64,000 nucleotides of DNA from Oxobacter pfennigii (GTDB lineage Bacteria > Bacillota > Clostridia > Clostridiales > Oxobacteraceae). Positions 44,065 through 52,271 of the stretch are shown here, piece after piece. Numbering within the stretch: position 1 is the first letter of the stretch; each line of letters opens with the position of its first letter. The stretch covers positions 1 through 64,000 of the forward strand of contig NZ_LKET01000041.1 in NCBI RefSeq assembly GCF_001317355.1. The letters run 5' to 3'. The translations under genes and the position numbers were made by a program. A model generated the notes under the pieces. The model did not search any database. It saw nothing but the letters and a program-made list of their open reading frames with translations, and had not been told where the DNA came from.

Positions 44065-44897
44065 CGCGTTACCTCAATATTGCCGGATGCTGTGGAAAGG
44101 TCTATGGTTATTCCTGCTTCGTCACCAATAGCGCCATTTGCTGTTGTTTCCGTGCTGGCTAGAAATTCAGGAAAAGTCGTTCTGATATTGCCACTATGCG
44201 TATTAGCATCAAATATAAAATTACTGTCTTTCGGCATTGTAAGATAAATCCCGCCGCTTTGGGAATATGCTGTTATATCCCCACCAATATCTATATATTC
44301 AATTTCAATATCTCCGGAATTAGACTCGTAATTTCCTTCTCCGCTTGCGTCTGCAACTGAAATCCTGCCGCTGTTGCTTTTAGTGGTTATATTTCCATGG
44401 ATTGAATTACATAAAATTTTGCCGCTGTTTGTGATGAAATCAATCGTATTTGCGGATACTTTTTCAAATTTAAGGTTACCGCTTGTACTTTTAATTTGGA
44501 GTGCATCGAACGAATATGCTACATCCATACTGATTTTACCACTGGTTGTTTCAACGGATAAACTTCCAGAATATGTTTTCGGGAGATATATTTCGACGGA
44601 AGCATCAAAAGTGGTAACAAGCGGACGCTTGCCTACTTTTATATTGACGCTGTTTCCTGTAACAGATACTTTTGCCTCATACAAGGATTTCCATTCGCTC
44701 AAGTATTCCTTTATTACTAAAACATCTTCATCACTTTCTAAGAATGTGATATCCTCGGAATTATAAACGATAGTGATATTATCAATCTTTGACAAGTCGA
44801 TATTCTTCGTATTTTCCTTATGACACCCTGCAAACAACACAATAGCCAATGTGCAAATTATGAACACTATCATTATTCGTTTTGTTGTATTTCTCAT
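44061..44897 (-). CDS. DUF4097 beta-strand lipoprotein
   Basis: A 278-aa exported lipoprotein: hydrophobic MIVFIICTLAIVLFAGC ends in the lipobox. Residues ~90-278 form a regular beta-repeat series with recurring SGxI/SGxL steps (SVETTSGKISMDVAYS, IKSTSGNLKFEKV, TNSGKILCNSIHG, SNSGRISVADA, NSGDIEIEY), typical of DUF4097 adhesin-like domains. Such proteins often sit beside two-component systems and envelope stress genes. Role unknown. Confidence 0.87.
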   Translation of the reverse strand: MRNTTKRIMIVFIICTLAIVLFAGCHKENTKNIDLSKIDNITIVYNSEDITFLESDEDVLVIKEYLSEWKSLYEAKVSVTGNSVNIKVGKRPLVTTFDASVEIYLPKTYSGSLSVETTSGKISMDVAYSFDALQIKSTSGNLKFEKVSANTIDFITNSGKILCNSIHGNITTKSNSGRISVADASGEGNYESNSGDIEIEYIDIGGDITAYSQSGGIYLTMPKDSNFIFDANTHSGNIRTTFPEFLASTETTANGAIGDEAGITIDLSTASGNIEVTR

Positions 44898-44920
44898 AAA
44901 AGTATCCCCCGCAAATATTT

Positions 44921-45361
44921 TTAATAAAGAATTGCCGCTACAAGTATGCCAATGATTGAACCTACAATGACTTGAAGTGGAGTATGCCCAATCATCTCCT
45001 TAAATTTTTCATCGGGACTTTTCTTATCAGTCCACATATATTGTAGCTTATTCAAGAGCTTAGCATGTTCCCCAGCCGCCCTGCGAACACCGCACGCATC
45101 ATACATAACAATACAGGCGATAATAACAGAGAAGGCAAATTCATAAGAGTCGATACCATATTTAAGACCCGCAGTAACGGCGAGTGCGCTCACCGCTGCC
45201 GAGTGTGAACTTGGCATCCCGCCCGAGCCTACAAGCCTTCCTGCGTTAAATTTTCTATAGGTTGCCAGATACAGAATGGACTTAATAAGTTGTGCCGCCG
45301 CCCATCCCCAAAATGTGTTTATTAGTACATGATTGCTAAATATCGTTTGCCAGAAAATCAT
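44921..45361 (-). CDS. Divergent PAP2-family protein (DUF212)
   Basis: A 146-aa membrane protein with GGMPSSHSAAVSALAVTAGL (the acid-phosphatase-like SxHS motif) and VMYDACGVRRAAGEHAKLLN, which define the YuiD/DUF212 family, a relative of PAP2 lipid phosphatases. It starts after GGAGGCTGT. A function in lipid phosphate turnover is assumed from the fold and fits the TVP38 gene of the same operon. Confidence 0.88.
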   Translation of the reverse strand: MIFWQTIFSNHVLINTFWGWAAAQLIKSILYLATYRKFNAGRLVGSGGMPSSHSAAVSALAVTAGLKYGIDSYEFAFSVIIACIVMYDACGVRRAAGEHAKLLNKLQYMWTDKKSPDEKFKEMIGHTPLQVIVGSIIGILVAAILY

Positions 45362-45406
45362 ACAGCCTCCTTCTACTGCACAAGTTCAAGTAAAGAGCAA
45401 GTAAAC

Positions 45407-45949
45407 TCATGCCGTAGCCCCGTATTGCTTCATATCCCCTTGGTAGACAGGAATTGCCTGGCACTTTATTAGCTCTTGTAATAACACTTGTGGCCGCACC
45501 AAATTCAAAGGCGTTGTGAAATTCATAATACCGGCTTTTTGTAACACATAAGCGACAAATTCCGAACATATAAAACTGTTACTGCTCTGTACCTCTATAT
45601 TGAAAAGATTACTAATCAGCTTCGTTATACTATAATGGTATTTATTTGGGTTCCGGGCAAAACAGCTTACAATTTTCGCCGCTTTATTGTACTGTACCTC
45701 AGTTACATTCATTTCCAAAACTATACCGGGTAGAGTTTTTAGTCGTCCGTAGTATCCAGCCGAATATGTTTCTTTCCGAAAACCGGCTATTATTGGTATC
45801 CAGTTAGACCGACGTCCAAATCCATGTAATGAATACAGGTTTTTGTCCAATGAAATCGCAGCATGTGTTACTTCATCTCTTTTTATAAGAGAAACTAATC
45901 TACCAATAGGAGATTTTGTCTTAATAAGTGATATATATATTTTCGCCAC
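45407..45949 (-). CDS. Permuted NlpC/P60-like papain-fold protein
   Basis: A 180-aa protein. DEVTHAAISLDKNLYSLHGF supplies the His, and SSNSFICSEFVAYVLQKAGI the Cys, in the circularly permuted order of YiiX/YebB-like NlpC/P60 proteins. These cut amides or thioesters in lipids or peptides. It starts with GTG behind GAGGGAACGCAA and is first gene of the cargo operon. There is no signal peptide, so it may act in the cytoplasm or on membrane lipids. Confidence 0.75.
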   Translation of the reverse strand: MAKIYISLIKTKSPIGRLVSLIKRDEVTHAAISLDKNLYSLHGFGRRSNWIPIIAGFRKETYSAGYYGRLKTLPGIVLEMNVTEVQYNKAAKIVSCFARNPNKYHYSITKLISNLFNIEVQSSNSFICSEFVAYVLQKAGIMNFTTPLNLVRPQVLLQELIKCQAIPVYQGDMKQYGATA

Positions 45950-46095
45950 TTGCGTTCCCTCACTTCTCGCGTTTTTTTACAGCTATATCATAACAAGTAA
46001 AAATGAGAAACAAGGGGGAGCTTTTCTGAAAATTTGCTATAAATTCATTGAAGAATAACTCTGTTTCCATATGTTTCCGCAAAACGGCAAGCAAT

Positions 46096-46145
46096 GTGAC
46101 TGTGGCCACAGTCACGCAATGCTGCTTGTTGGGGAGCCTCCCCAA
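46096..46145. other. Candidate oriT: two adjacent palindromes beside the relaxase gene
   Basis: GTGACTGTGGCCACAGTCAC (46096-46115) is a perfect 20-bp palindrome; TTGGGGAGCCTCCCCAA (46129-46145) is a perfect 17-bp odd palindrome. Both lie in the 262-bp gap between the relaxase stop and the cargo operon, and a 25-bp repeat follows at 46155. Stem-loops next to the relaxase gene, followed by AACCCTGCCC, fit an origin of transfer, but the nick site is not proven. Confidence 0.45.
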
Positions 46146-46154
46146 ACCCTGCCC

Positions 46155-46179
46155 ACTTCGGGCCAAGTTGGCCCGAAGT
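46155..46179. repeat. 25-bp ICE palindrome, copy 5
   Basis: Consensus copy, 9 bp from the candidate oriT palindrome and 32 bp after the relaxase stop. Confidence 0.95.
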
Positions 46180-46211
46180 AAACGCGTTGCGCTCTTTGTT
46201 GCGTCATGTCA

Positions 46212-47624
46212 CTATCGCTCCATTTCCTTATTTTTCCGCGTGTCCGTCAGTCCAAGCAGATGATCAATATTGGCCTTTGCCGTAATAAGCTCCTGCATAC
46301 TCTTTTTTGCCGCCCGGTACTCCCGGTATGCGGCATTTTTTTCAGCAGTCAGCCGTTGCCTCTCCGCTTTGAGCGCGTCCATCTTCGGGAGCTTCGCCCC
46401 GGAAAGAATACGCTTGAAAGTAGCCTGTGCCGCCCGGTGTAATTCAATATCGCCCTCATGCTCCGCATAGTATTTCCGGCTATATTTCGCGGCCTTGTAG
46501 CCCTCAAATACAGTACGGGTCTTTGCATAGTCAACCGTTGCCGCCATTAAATCCTCATTGGTGTTCGCCGTAACCTCAATGGTTTTTATTTTATCTGAAA
46601 GAGTATGGAAACGGTCCACGGCCTGTGCCGTTTTTTCGGCAAGCTGTGAATATTCCAGAAGATTATTTTCCTGCAAATATTGAAGTGTTGCCGCCATTTG
46701 TTTGAGATTGAACACCTTGGCCCACCGCTCATAAGCCGGGCCTTTTCCAGACCTCATTCTGGATTGAATATCAATAATCAGGTTGACCTTGCGCGGCTCA
46801 AAGTGTCCCCCGGATGGAGAGGCCCGGCCCTCGATAATAGCCTGTATATCTTCCAGTCCATAGCCCGTGCCAAGTGTGGAAGATCGGAGCCGGGTAAACC
46901 GTTCCTGCCCCTCCGCCCGAAAGCTGACCGTATCGCCGCGCCCCTGTTTGACTTCATAGCCGGCAGCTTCCATAGCATGAAAAAATTCTTCCATGCTGGC
47001 AGGTTTTTCAGAAAGGCAAGTATCAATTTGTGCTTTTAGCCGCTCCTGAAATGTCAGCGGCTTATTACCGTCAAGCCATTGCCCGTAATGCTTGTATTTT
47101 CCCTTGCTTTTTAGCTTTGGATGGGCAATATAGGACAGTCCATTTTCAATACATATCCGGTCAGAAAGCCGCCGGAGGGCAAAGCTGGAACCCCAAAAAT
47201 TATTGAATTTTCTTGTGCAGTCAAGGGCGGTGGAATTATAGTAAATGTGATTATGAAAGTGCTTGCGGTCTACATGCGTAGCAACAAAAAAAGCATATTT
47301 GCCTTTCGTCCAACGCATAGCCGTTTCATAACCTATCCGATTGGCTTCCTCCGGCGTGACCTCTCCGGGGACAAAGGACTGCCGGATCTGATAACACAAA
47401 ATATCAGCATCCTTTTTCTGTTCCCGTCCGGTGATCGCTTTGTATTTGGCTTTGGAAAGTAAAAATTCTGCGTCAGCAGTTTCCACGTCGCACTGATAGG
47501 AGGAAATCAATTCGCCCTGTTGTGTCTTGTCGGGATTCTGCCCATAATCGAAACGGTCGGCAAGAGATTGCGCAATGCTTTCTCCCTTGCTGATATGATG
47601 AATAATCAGGCGCGTGGTTGCCAT
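46212..47624 (-). CDS. MOBP-type relaxase (mobilization nuclease)
   Basis: A 470-aa relaxase. The N-terminal ~250 residues have the VirD2/MobP layout: candidate catalytic Tyr early, ADILCYQIRQSFVPGEVTPE and the metal triad in FVATHVDRKHFHNHIYYNST. The C-terminal part is helical, with ~150 basic residues. It nicks oriT and pilots the strand into the mating channel. The ATG at 47624 has GGAGGGG upstream; the longer reading through the 25-bp palindrome is rejected. Confidence 0.93.
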   Translation of the reverse strand: MATTRLIIHHISKGESIAQSLADRFDYGQNPDKTQQGELISSYQCDVETADAEFLLSKAKYKAITGREQKKDADILCYQIRQSFVPGEVTPEEANRIGYETAMRWTKGKYAFFVATHVDRKHFHNHIYYNSTALDCTRKFNNFWGSSFALRRLSDRICIENGLSYIAHPKLKSKGKYKHYGQWLDGNKPLTFQERLKAQIDTCLSEKPASMEEFFHAMEAAGYEVKQGRGDTVSFRAEGQERFTRLRSSTLGTGYGLEDIQAIIEGRASPSGGHFEPRKVNLIIDIQSRMRSGKGPAYERWAKVFNLKQMAATLQYLQENNLLEYSQLAEKTAQAVDRFHTLSDKIKTIEVTANTNEDLMAATVDYAKTRTVFEGYKAAKYSRKYYAEHEGDIELHRAAQATFKRILSGAKLPKMDALKAERQRLTAEKNAAYREYRAAKKSMQELITAKANIDHLLGLTDTRKNKEMER

Positions 47625-47649
47625 GAAACCCCTCCTTTCCGGCAGTATC

Positions 47650-47674
47650 ACTTCGGGCCAAGTTGTCCCGAAGT
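47650..47674. repeat. 25-bp ICE palindrome, copy 6
   Basis: One mismatch (T for G in the right arm). Lies 25 bp upstream of the relaxase ATG, just before its ribosome binding site. Confidence 0.92.
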
Positions 47675-47739
47675 CCACGGTTGAGATGTGGAAAGCGGGC
47701 CGCTTGGCCCGCTTTCCTTACATAGTGTTGTTTTGGTTT

Positions 47740-48033
47740 TTATCCAATCACATAATCTTTCAGGAAACAATTCAGGTCGGCCAGCCTGTCGATGAACCAC
47801 TCGATTACAGCCTGGAGGCCAAGAGGAGAAATCAGGAAGCCTAATAGGAGCATAGCCACGCCATTAAGGGTTGGGCCTCCTGTGACAAATATTAAAACTC
47901 CCAGGGCGGCAAGAATAACGGCGGCAACCGTACAAATCCATTCAGAAACACAGAAGATAAAATACAGAAACGCGACAGTGATGCTTAATGCGATAATAAA
48001 CGGTATCGCAATGATTTTAAAAATAATCTTCAT
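47740..48033 (-). CDS. Small membrane protein (CD1845-like)
   Basis: A 97-aa protein with two or three hydrophobic segments: MKIIFKIIAIPFIIALSITV, then WICTVAAVILAALGVLIFVT and NGVAMLLLGFLISPLG. It matches the short membrane protein found next to relaxase genes in Tn1549-type elements (CD1845 family, recalled). Start at 48033, about nine nt after AAAGGGG. Confidence 0.75.
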   Translation of the reverse strand: MKIIFKIIAIPFIIALSITVAFLYFIFCVSEWICTVAAVILAALGVLIFVTGGPTLNGVAMLLLGFLISPLGLQAVIEWFIDRLADLNCFLKDYVIG

Positions 48034-48128
48034 AATCATGACCCCTTTCTTGTTTGGTTCTACCTATATTTTATCATCCGAGAAAGGGGTCAACAATGTT
48101 GTCGCGTCTTTGCGAATCTCGTCCCGGC

Positions 48129-48153
48129 ACTTCGGGTCAAGTTGGCCCGAAGT
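48129..48153. repeat. 25-bp ICE palindrome, copy 7
   Basis: One T-G pair in the arms. Lies in the divergent gap between the CD1845-like and DUF262 genes. Confidence 0.92.
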
Positions 48154-48257
48154 ATATAATATTACTTGTGTTACTTGGAAAAATATTGTATAATTTAATA
48201 ACAATTTGTTGTTCTATAGGAGATAAATCATTAGTTGTTGTCGAGAGGTGTACTGTA

Positions 48258-50267
48258 ATGAACGAGCAGTTAATAACATTATCAAAAGTTTTTTCTGAAA
48301 GAATTTTCAGAATTCCTGATTACCAACGTGGATATGCTTGGACTGAAAAAGAGGTAATGGAATTTTGGAGCGACCTATTACGGCTTTCTGATAACAAAAA
48401 CCACTATGTTGGCGTTCTTACATTAGAACCTGTTCAAGAGAGCACGTATAGTCAATGGGTCGATGATTTATGGCTTATAAGATCCAAAAAATTTTCTCCT
48501 TATTACATTGTTGATGGGCAACAAAGACTAACCACCTCTATACTTCTAATAAAAGCAATTATTAATTTGATGAATCAAAAGAATATAGATAAATTAAATT
48601 ATACAAGTTCAGTTGATATTTCAAAAAGATTTATTGCAGAATCAAAAGATGAAAATAAGTCAAATTCCTATTTATTTGGATATGAAATTGCTAATCCGAG
48701 TTATAGTTACCTAGTTGATTATGTGTATTCTGGGAAAACCGTGGATAAACTGGGAAACAAAGAAACCACATATACCTTGAATTTAAAAAATGCACTTGCG
48801 TTTTTTGAAAAAGAATTGAAAAAGTTAAACCAAAATCAGCTAGAGCAAGTATACACAAAAATAACTCAACACTTTTTATTTAATACCTACGAAATTTCCT
48901 CTGATATAGATGTTTTTGTTACCTTTGAAACAATGAATAATAGAGGAAAACCTTTATCCTACTTAGAGTTACTCAAAAATCGTTTGATTTACTTATCAAC
49001 CCTCTTTACCGTTTCAGATGATATTAAAACAAGATTAAGACGTGATATAAACGATTGCTGGAAAGATATATACCATGTTCTAGGACAAGGCAAGACAAAT
49101 TATTTGCCAGATGATGAATTTCTTGATGCACATTTTCATATTTATTTTTGCCATGAATTAAGCGAAATCAGCAAAAAATATAGAAGGCAACCTTATTTTT
49201 ATCAAGCAAATATGTTGTTGTATGACTATTTGCTTGATGAATATTTTGTAACGGAAAAAGTTTTTGCCAGTACGTTAAAGACTAATGACATTATTGATTA
49301 TATTGATAGTTTAAAAGAATCTATAAAAACGTGGTTTTATTTTAATAATCCAAGCGAAGCTGGGTATTCGGAAGATATAGTGGAGTATATAAGGAAGATC
49401 AATTACTTGTTCCGACCACAGCGTATAAGAGATAGAAGGTATGTCGGACGAGAGCGGACGAACCCCTATAAAGTATTGATTTTGGTTTGCTTGCAAAATG
49501 CAAAAGACGAAAAGACTCTACTCAAATTTTTAAGAATTTTAGAAAGATATATCTTTTTAAAAGAACTGATACCTTTTGAGTGTTATGATGGAGACTTTTC
49601 TCTTTTTAATCTTGATATTACCGATATGCTTATTAAACTAGATAAAGGGGATTTAACTGTAGTCGGAATCAGTGAGAAAATTGACAAAATTACTACAGAT
49701 ATAGTTGAAAATGACACCACAACTAAAAACTTAATTGCTTTCTATAAACGTAATGGTTTTTATAACCAAAATTTCCTTCGATATTTTTTATGTGAATATG
49801 AAGTATCGTTAATGAAATCTAGCAAAGCTGACATTGAAAAACTAAATAGAGATGTATATTTCAATAAAGGCTATAATTCAATTGAACATATTTACCCTCA
49901 AAGAGCAAGGCAGGATTATTGGTTAGAACTATTTAAATCATATACTCAAAAACAAAGATCTTCATTAAGGAATTCATTAGGGAACTTTGTAGCAGTTTCT
50001 GAAGCTAAAAATGGTCGTTTAGGCAATAAGCCATTCCCAGAGAAGAAAAATGGTAATCATAGTTTTGTAGGTTATAAGTATGGCACATATGCTGAAATAG
50101 AATTGACAGAATGTGATGATTGGGGAGCTGATGAAATTAAGAAAAGAGGACTTAAGTTGATTAATTTTCTAAATGATAGATGGAAATATAAAATTGGAAA
50201 TTCTACATCGGATAAGTTGGATTTTCTTGGCTTGAGCTTTTTAAAATCAAAGTCCAAAAAAGTGTGA
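48258..50267 (+). CDS. DUF262/DUF1524 (GmrSD-like) putative defence nuclease
   Basis: A 669-aa single-chain protein. The N-terminal DUF262 (ParB-like/GmrS) part shows FRIPDYQRGYAWTEKEVMEF, YYIVDGQQRLTTSILLI (DGQQR motif) and FETMNNRGKPLSYLELLKNR. The C-terminal DUF1524 (GmrD, HNH-like) part shows YNSIEHIYPQ and LRNSLGNFVAVSEAKNGRLG. GmrSD enzymes are type IV restriction systems that cut glucosylated or modified phage DNA; related single-chain proteins serve phage defence. It is on the opposite strand to the conjugation genes and much more AT-rich, so it is inserted cargo. The ATG at 48258 follows GAGAGGTG. Confidence 0.87.
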   Translation: MNEQLITLSKVFSERIFRIPDYQRGYAWTEKEVMEFWSDLLRLSDNKNHYVGVLTLEPVQESTYSQWVDDLWLIRSKKFSPYYIVDGQQRLTTSILLIKAIINLMNQKNIDKLNYTSSVDISKRFIAESKDENKSNSYLFGYEIANPSYSYLVDYVYSGKTVDKLGNKETTYTLNLKNALAFFEKELKKLNQNQLEQVYTKITQHFLFNTYEISSDIDVFVTFETMNNRGKPLSYLELLKNRLIYLSTLFTVSDDIKTRLRRDINDCWKDIYHVLGQGKTNYLPDDEFLDAHFHIYFCHELSEISKKYRRQPYFYQANMLLYDYLLDEYFVTEKVFASTLKTNDIIDYIDSLKESIKTWFYFNNPSEAGYSEDIVEYIRKINYLFRPQRIRDRRYVGRERTNPYKVLILVCLQNAKDEKTLLKFLRILERYIFLKELIPFECYDGDFSLFNLDITDMLIKLDKGDLTVVGISEKIDKITTDIVENDTTTKNLIAFYKRNGFYNQNFLRYFLCEYEVSLMKSSKADIEKLNRDVYFNKGYNSIEHIYPQRARQDYWLELFKSYTQKQRSSLRNSLGNFVAVSEAKNGRLGNKPFPEKKNGNHSFVGYKYGTYAEIELTECDDWGADEIKKRGLKLINFLNDRWKYKIGNSTSDKLDFLGLSFLKSKSKKV

Positions 50268-50325
50268 TTCCAGAGATGATAGAAAATCTTTGATGATTTG
50301 CAGCTAGCATTAAATAGGCTTTATA

Positions 50326-50355
50326 ATGGAACGGGGGACGTTACCCCCGTTCCAT
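50326..50355. terminator. Terminator between convergent DUF262 and mobC genes
   Basis: ATGGAACGGGGG pairs perfectly with CCCCCGTTCCAT across a six-base loop. It serves both converging genes. Confidence 0.85.
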
Positions 50356-50364
50356 ATTCATTAT

Positions 50365-50712
50365 TTATAGCTCCACCACCGCCGTAAGCTGTTTAAGAAC
50401 GTCAGACACCCGGCCCCACAACTGTGCATAGTCTTTTTGCAGGGCTGTAATCTCGGATGGGTAAACGCCGTAAGTATTGGCATGAATGGCAACCTGATTC
50501 AGATTATTCGCGCACCTGCGTTGCAGGGAAACAAGCTCCCGGACAGGGGAAAGGTCAACATTTAGAATATAACCGTTCATAGCCATTTTTCGGATATAGG
50601 CTCCGGCATTGGTAATCCCGGCCTCGTCCATACGCTGATGAATCGTATTGAGTTCATCCTCCGATACCATGACATGCAAATGAATCCCGCGCTTGCGTTT
50701 GTGGGCGCTCAC
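50365..50712 (-). CDS. MobC-type relaxosome accessory protein
   Basis: A 115-aa basic protein: HLHVMVSEDELNTIHQRMDE and GAYIRKMAMNGYILNVDLSP, then RRCANNLNQVAIHANTYG, the signature of MobC/plasmid mobilization relaxosome proteins, which open oriT for the relaxase. It starts with GTG overlapping the stop (TGA) of the small gene upstream. The relaxase gene is 2.7 kb away, separated by the DUF262 insertion. Confidence 0.9.
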   Translation of the reverse strand: MSAHKRKRGIHLHVMVSEDELNTIHQRMDEAGITNAGAYIRKMAMNGYILNVDLSPVRELVSLQRRCANNLNQVAIHANTYGVYPSEITALQKDYAQLWGRVSDVLKQLTAVVEL

Positions 50713-50882
50713 CGTTCCAGTTCCCGGCTCCGCTTGCGCCGGGGCGGTTCCTTTACCTTGTCCAGCGGTTTTTCCTCCGGGACGGGAACCTGCAAGGTTG
50801 TATTGTTTGGGATGCCATCAATCATATTGCAGTTCTGTTCGGTGGAAAGCTCCGCATTGTTCAAATAGTTGTCTTTTTTCAT
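50709..50882 (-). CDS. 57-aa hypothetical protein coupled to mobC
   Basis: MKKDNYLNNAELSTEQNCNM at the start and KVKEPPRRKRSRELER at the end: an acidic-to-neutral N-terminus and a strongly basic tail. AAGGAGG stands before the ATG, and the stop codon overlaps the mobC start (GTGA). Overlap and ribosome binding site argue that it is real. It may be a DNA-binding relaxosome helper or a leader for mobC; no family recognised. Confidence 0.7.
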   Translation of the reverse strand: MKKDNYLNNAELSTEQNCNMIDGIPNNTTLQVPVPEEKPLDKVKEPPRRKRSRELER

Positions 50883-50905
50883 AAATAAAAATACCTCCTT
50901 CTACG

Positions 50906-50930
50906 ACTTCGGGCCAAGTTGGCCCGAAGT
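50906..50930. repeat. 25-bp ICE palindrome, copy 8
   Basis: Consensus copy filling the junction between the 199-aa gene stop and the ribosome binding site of the 57-aa gene. Confidence 0.95.
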
Positions 50931-50934
50931 TTTG

Positions 50935-51534
50935 TTATCTGTCCTTTTCGGTATTCTTGGAAGGAGAGGGATGGGCGGCGTTGTCCCTTGCGGCCTGTTT
51001 TGCTCCTTCTGCCAGCAGAGCGGCAATGGATTTGTTTTCTCCCTGTTCCCGCAGAGTGGCATTTCTGTCGGGATTACCGGAAGCCGCCCGAAGCTCGTAA
51101 TCATTCATCTGTTTTTCCGTCAGGGGTGCATCATACACAAGATAGCCCCATGCCAGAAATCGGCCCTGTTCCACACTTTCCCGCTTATCAAAATTTACAA
51201 GATATAACGGCCCGTTCTCCGTTTTGGGAAACGTGCCAATATCCACCGGCCTTTGTGTGGAATAATATTTGTAAGCCGATTTTTCAGATACGCCATAATC
51301 ATACTGGTACTCCAAAACACGGTTCTCATAATCCCTTACGGCAGCGGCCTTATTGGTGGTATAGTGCCCCCAATAATAATCGCGCTTTCCGTTTTCCTCG
51401 GTAAACTGCCATGTGACAAAGGGCTGCGGGGCGTTAGGGTTTTCCGCAAGGGCAAAGCCACGGTCATTGTCAAAGAGGACTGACCGCTTAATTTCATAGC
51501 CATGCACCATTTCCTTACTTGGGTTATCGCTCAT
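50935..51534 (-). CDS. ICE-associated hypothetical protein, 199 aa
   Basis: The protein begins MSDNPSKEMVHGYEIKRSVL and continues GRFLAWGYLVYDAPLTEKQM; the last ~40 residues are polar and disordered. It resembles the YodL/large-polyvalent-protein-like domains often coded near mobC in Firmicute ICEs, but I cannot assign a family firmly. Start after GGAGGTAAAAAA. A 25-bp palindrome lies directly after its stop. The 138-bp gap upstream holds only GC-rich sequence. Confidence 0.7.
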   Translation of the reverse strand: MSDNPSKEMVHGYEIKRSVLFDNDRGFALAENPNAPQPFVTWQFTEENGKRDYYWGHYTTNKAAAVRDYENRVLEYQYDYGVSEKSAYKYYSTQRPVDIGTFPKTENGPLYLVNFDKRESVEQGRFLAWGYLVYDAPLTEKQMNDYELRAASGNPDRNATLREQGENKSIAALLAEGAKQAARDNAAHPSPSKNTEKDR

Positions 51535-51672
51535 TTTTTTACCTCCATTTCATAGGGAAATGTTACGAAGTTACCCCCGGAATGAGGGGAGTAAGACATT
51601 TATGCCTCTCCCCCTAAAACCGGGGCCGGAAAGCCGCTGAAACCGGCACTTTTTCAGGCAAGCATCGTAACG

Positions 51673-52056
51673 TTATACCCCTTTGTTTTGCCGTTTTTTT
51701 CGCATCCGTTCCCGGCTCCTGCGGCGGTTGCCCTCCTGCTGGCAAGCCTCCGAACAATACGCCTGACTTGTGACCGGAATAAAAACCGCGCCGCAGACCG
51801 GGCAAATCCTCCGGGAAAGTAAGGCGTTTATTCCCGTCAGCTTTGCTTCCAGTACGGAATCCAGAGGCAGGACGGCATTTTGAAAATACTTGCAGTATGC
51901 GCCCGTCCACCATTTGTTCAGCATGTAGCAGGGGCAATTAAGCGGCAGACAGCCATATTCCGGGTCATAATTGGCGCACATGCCAACCACCAGCCTGCGG
52001 ATTGCTTCACGTTCACTCCGGGTCAGTTCGCGGGCTTCCGCGGGGTCTTTTGCCAT
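51673..52056 (-). CDS. Cysteine-rich VLP-type ICE protein
   Basis: A 127-aa protein: GMCANYDPEYGCLPLNCPCY and the C-terminal RRICPVCGAVFIPVTSQAYC plus SEACQQEGNRRRSRERMRKK, two likely zinc sites. This matches the Cys_rich_VLP family recurrently found in conjugative transposons. The ATG at 52056 has no clear ribosome binding site; a 25-bp palindrome ends 7 nt before it. Translation may be coupled to the upstream gene, whose stop is only a few nt away. Confidence 0.82.
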   Translation of the reverse strand: MAKDPAEARELTRSEREAIRRLVVGMCANYDPEYGCLPLNCPCYMLNKWWTGAYCKYFQNAVLPLDSVLEAKLTGINALLSRRICPVCGAVFIPVTSQAYCSEACQQEGNRRRSRERMRKKRQNKGV

Positions 52057-52061
52057 AGGCT

Positions 52062-52271
52062 TCACTTCGGGTCAATTTGGCCCGAAGTTACCGCCTCCTT
52101 TTCCCGCGAGAATATGACATTCCGATAGCAAACGCCGACACAGGGAGCGCCGTTCCAATATCCACAGTTCCGGCAGGGAGAGCCTTTCGGCGGTTTACTC
52201 ACCGTACCCCGGCGCGGGGGCCGGGGTTTTTCCTTCATCATTTTTTCGTAGGGGCTGTTTGTAAAGTTCAT
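52062..52271 (-). CDS. 69-aa Cys-rich protein ending in a palindrome-encoded tail
   Basis: Proline/Lys-rich start (EKMMKEKPRPPRRGTVSKPP), then CRNCGYWNGAPCVGVCYRNV, a possible four-Cys zinc site. The last residues TSGQIDPK and the stop codon come from a 25-bp palindrome at 52064-52088. The ATG overlaps the stop of the DUF4366 gene (ATGA). Role unknown. Confidence 0.75.
   Translation of the reverse strand: MNFTNSPYEKMMKEKPRPPRRGTVSKPPKGSPCRNCGYWNGAPCVGVCYRNVIFSREKEAVTSGQIDPK
52064..52088. repeat. 25-bp ICE palindrome, copy 9
   Basis: One T-G pair, centre AATTT. Encodes the C-terminal TSGQIDPK of the 69-aa protein and ends 7 nt before the next ATG. Confidence 0.93.
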
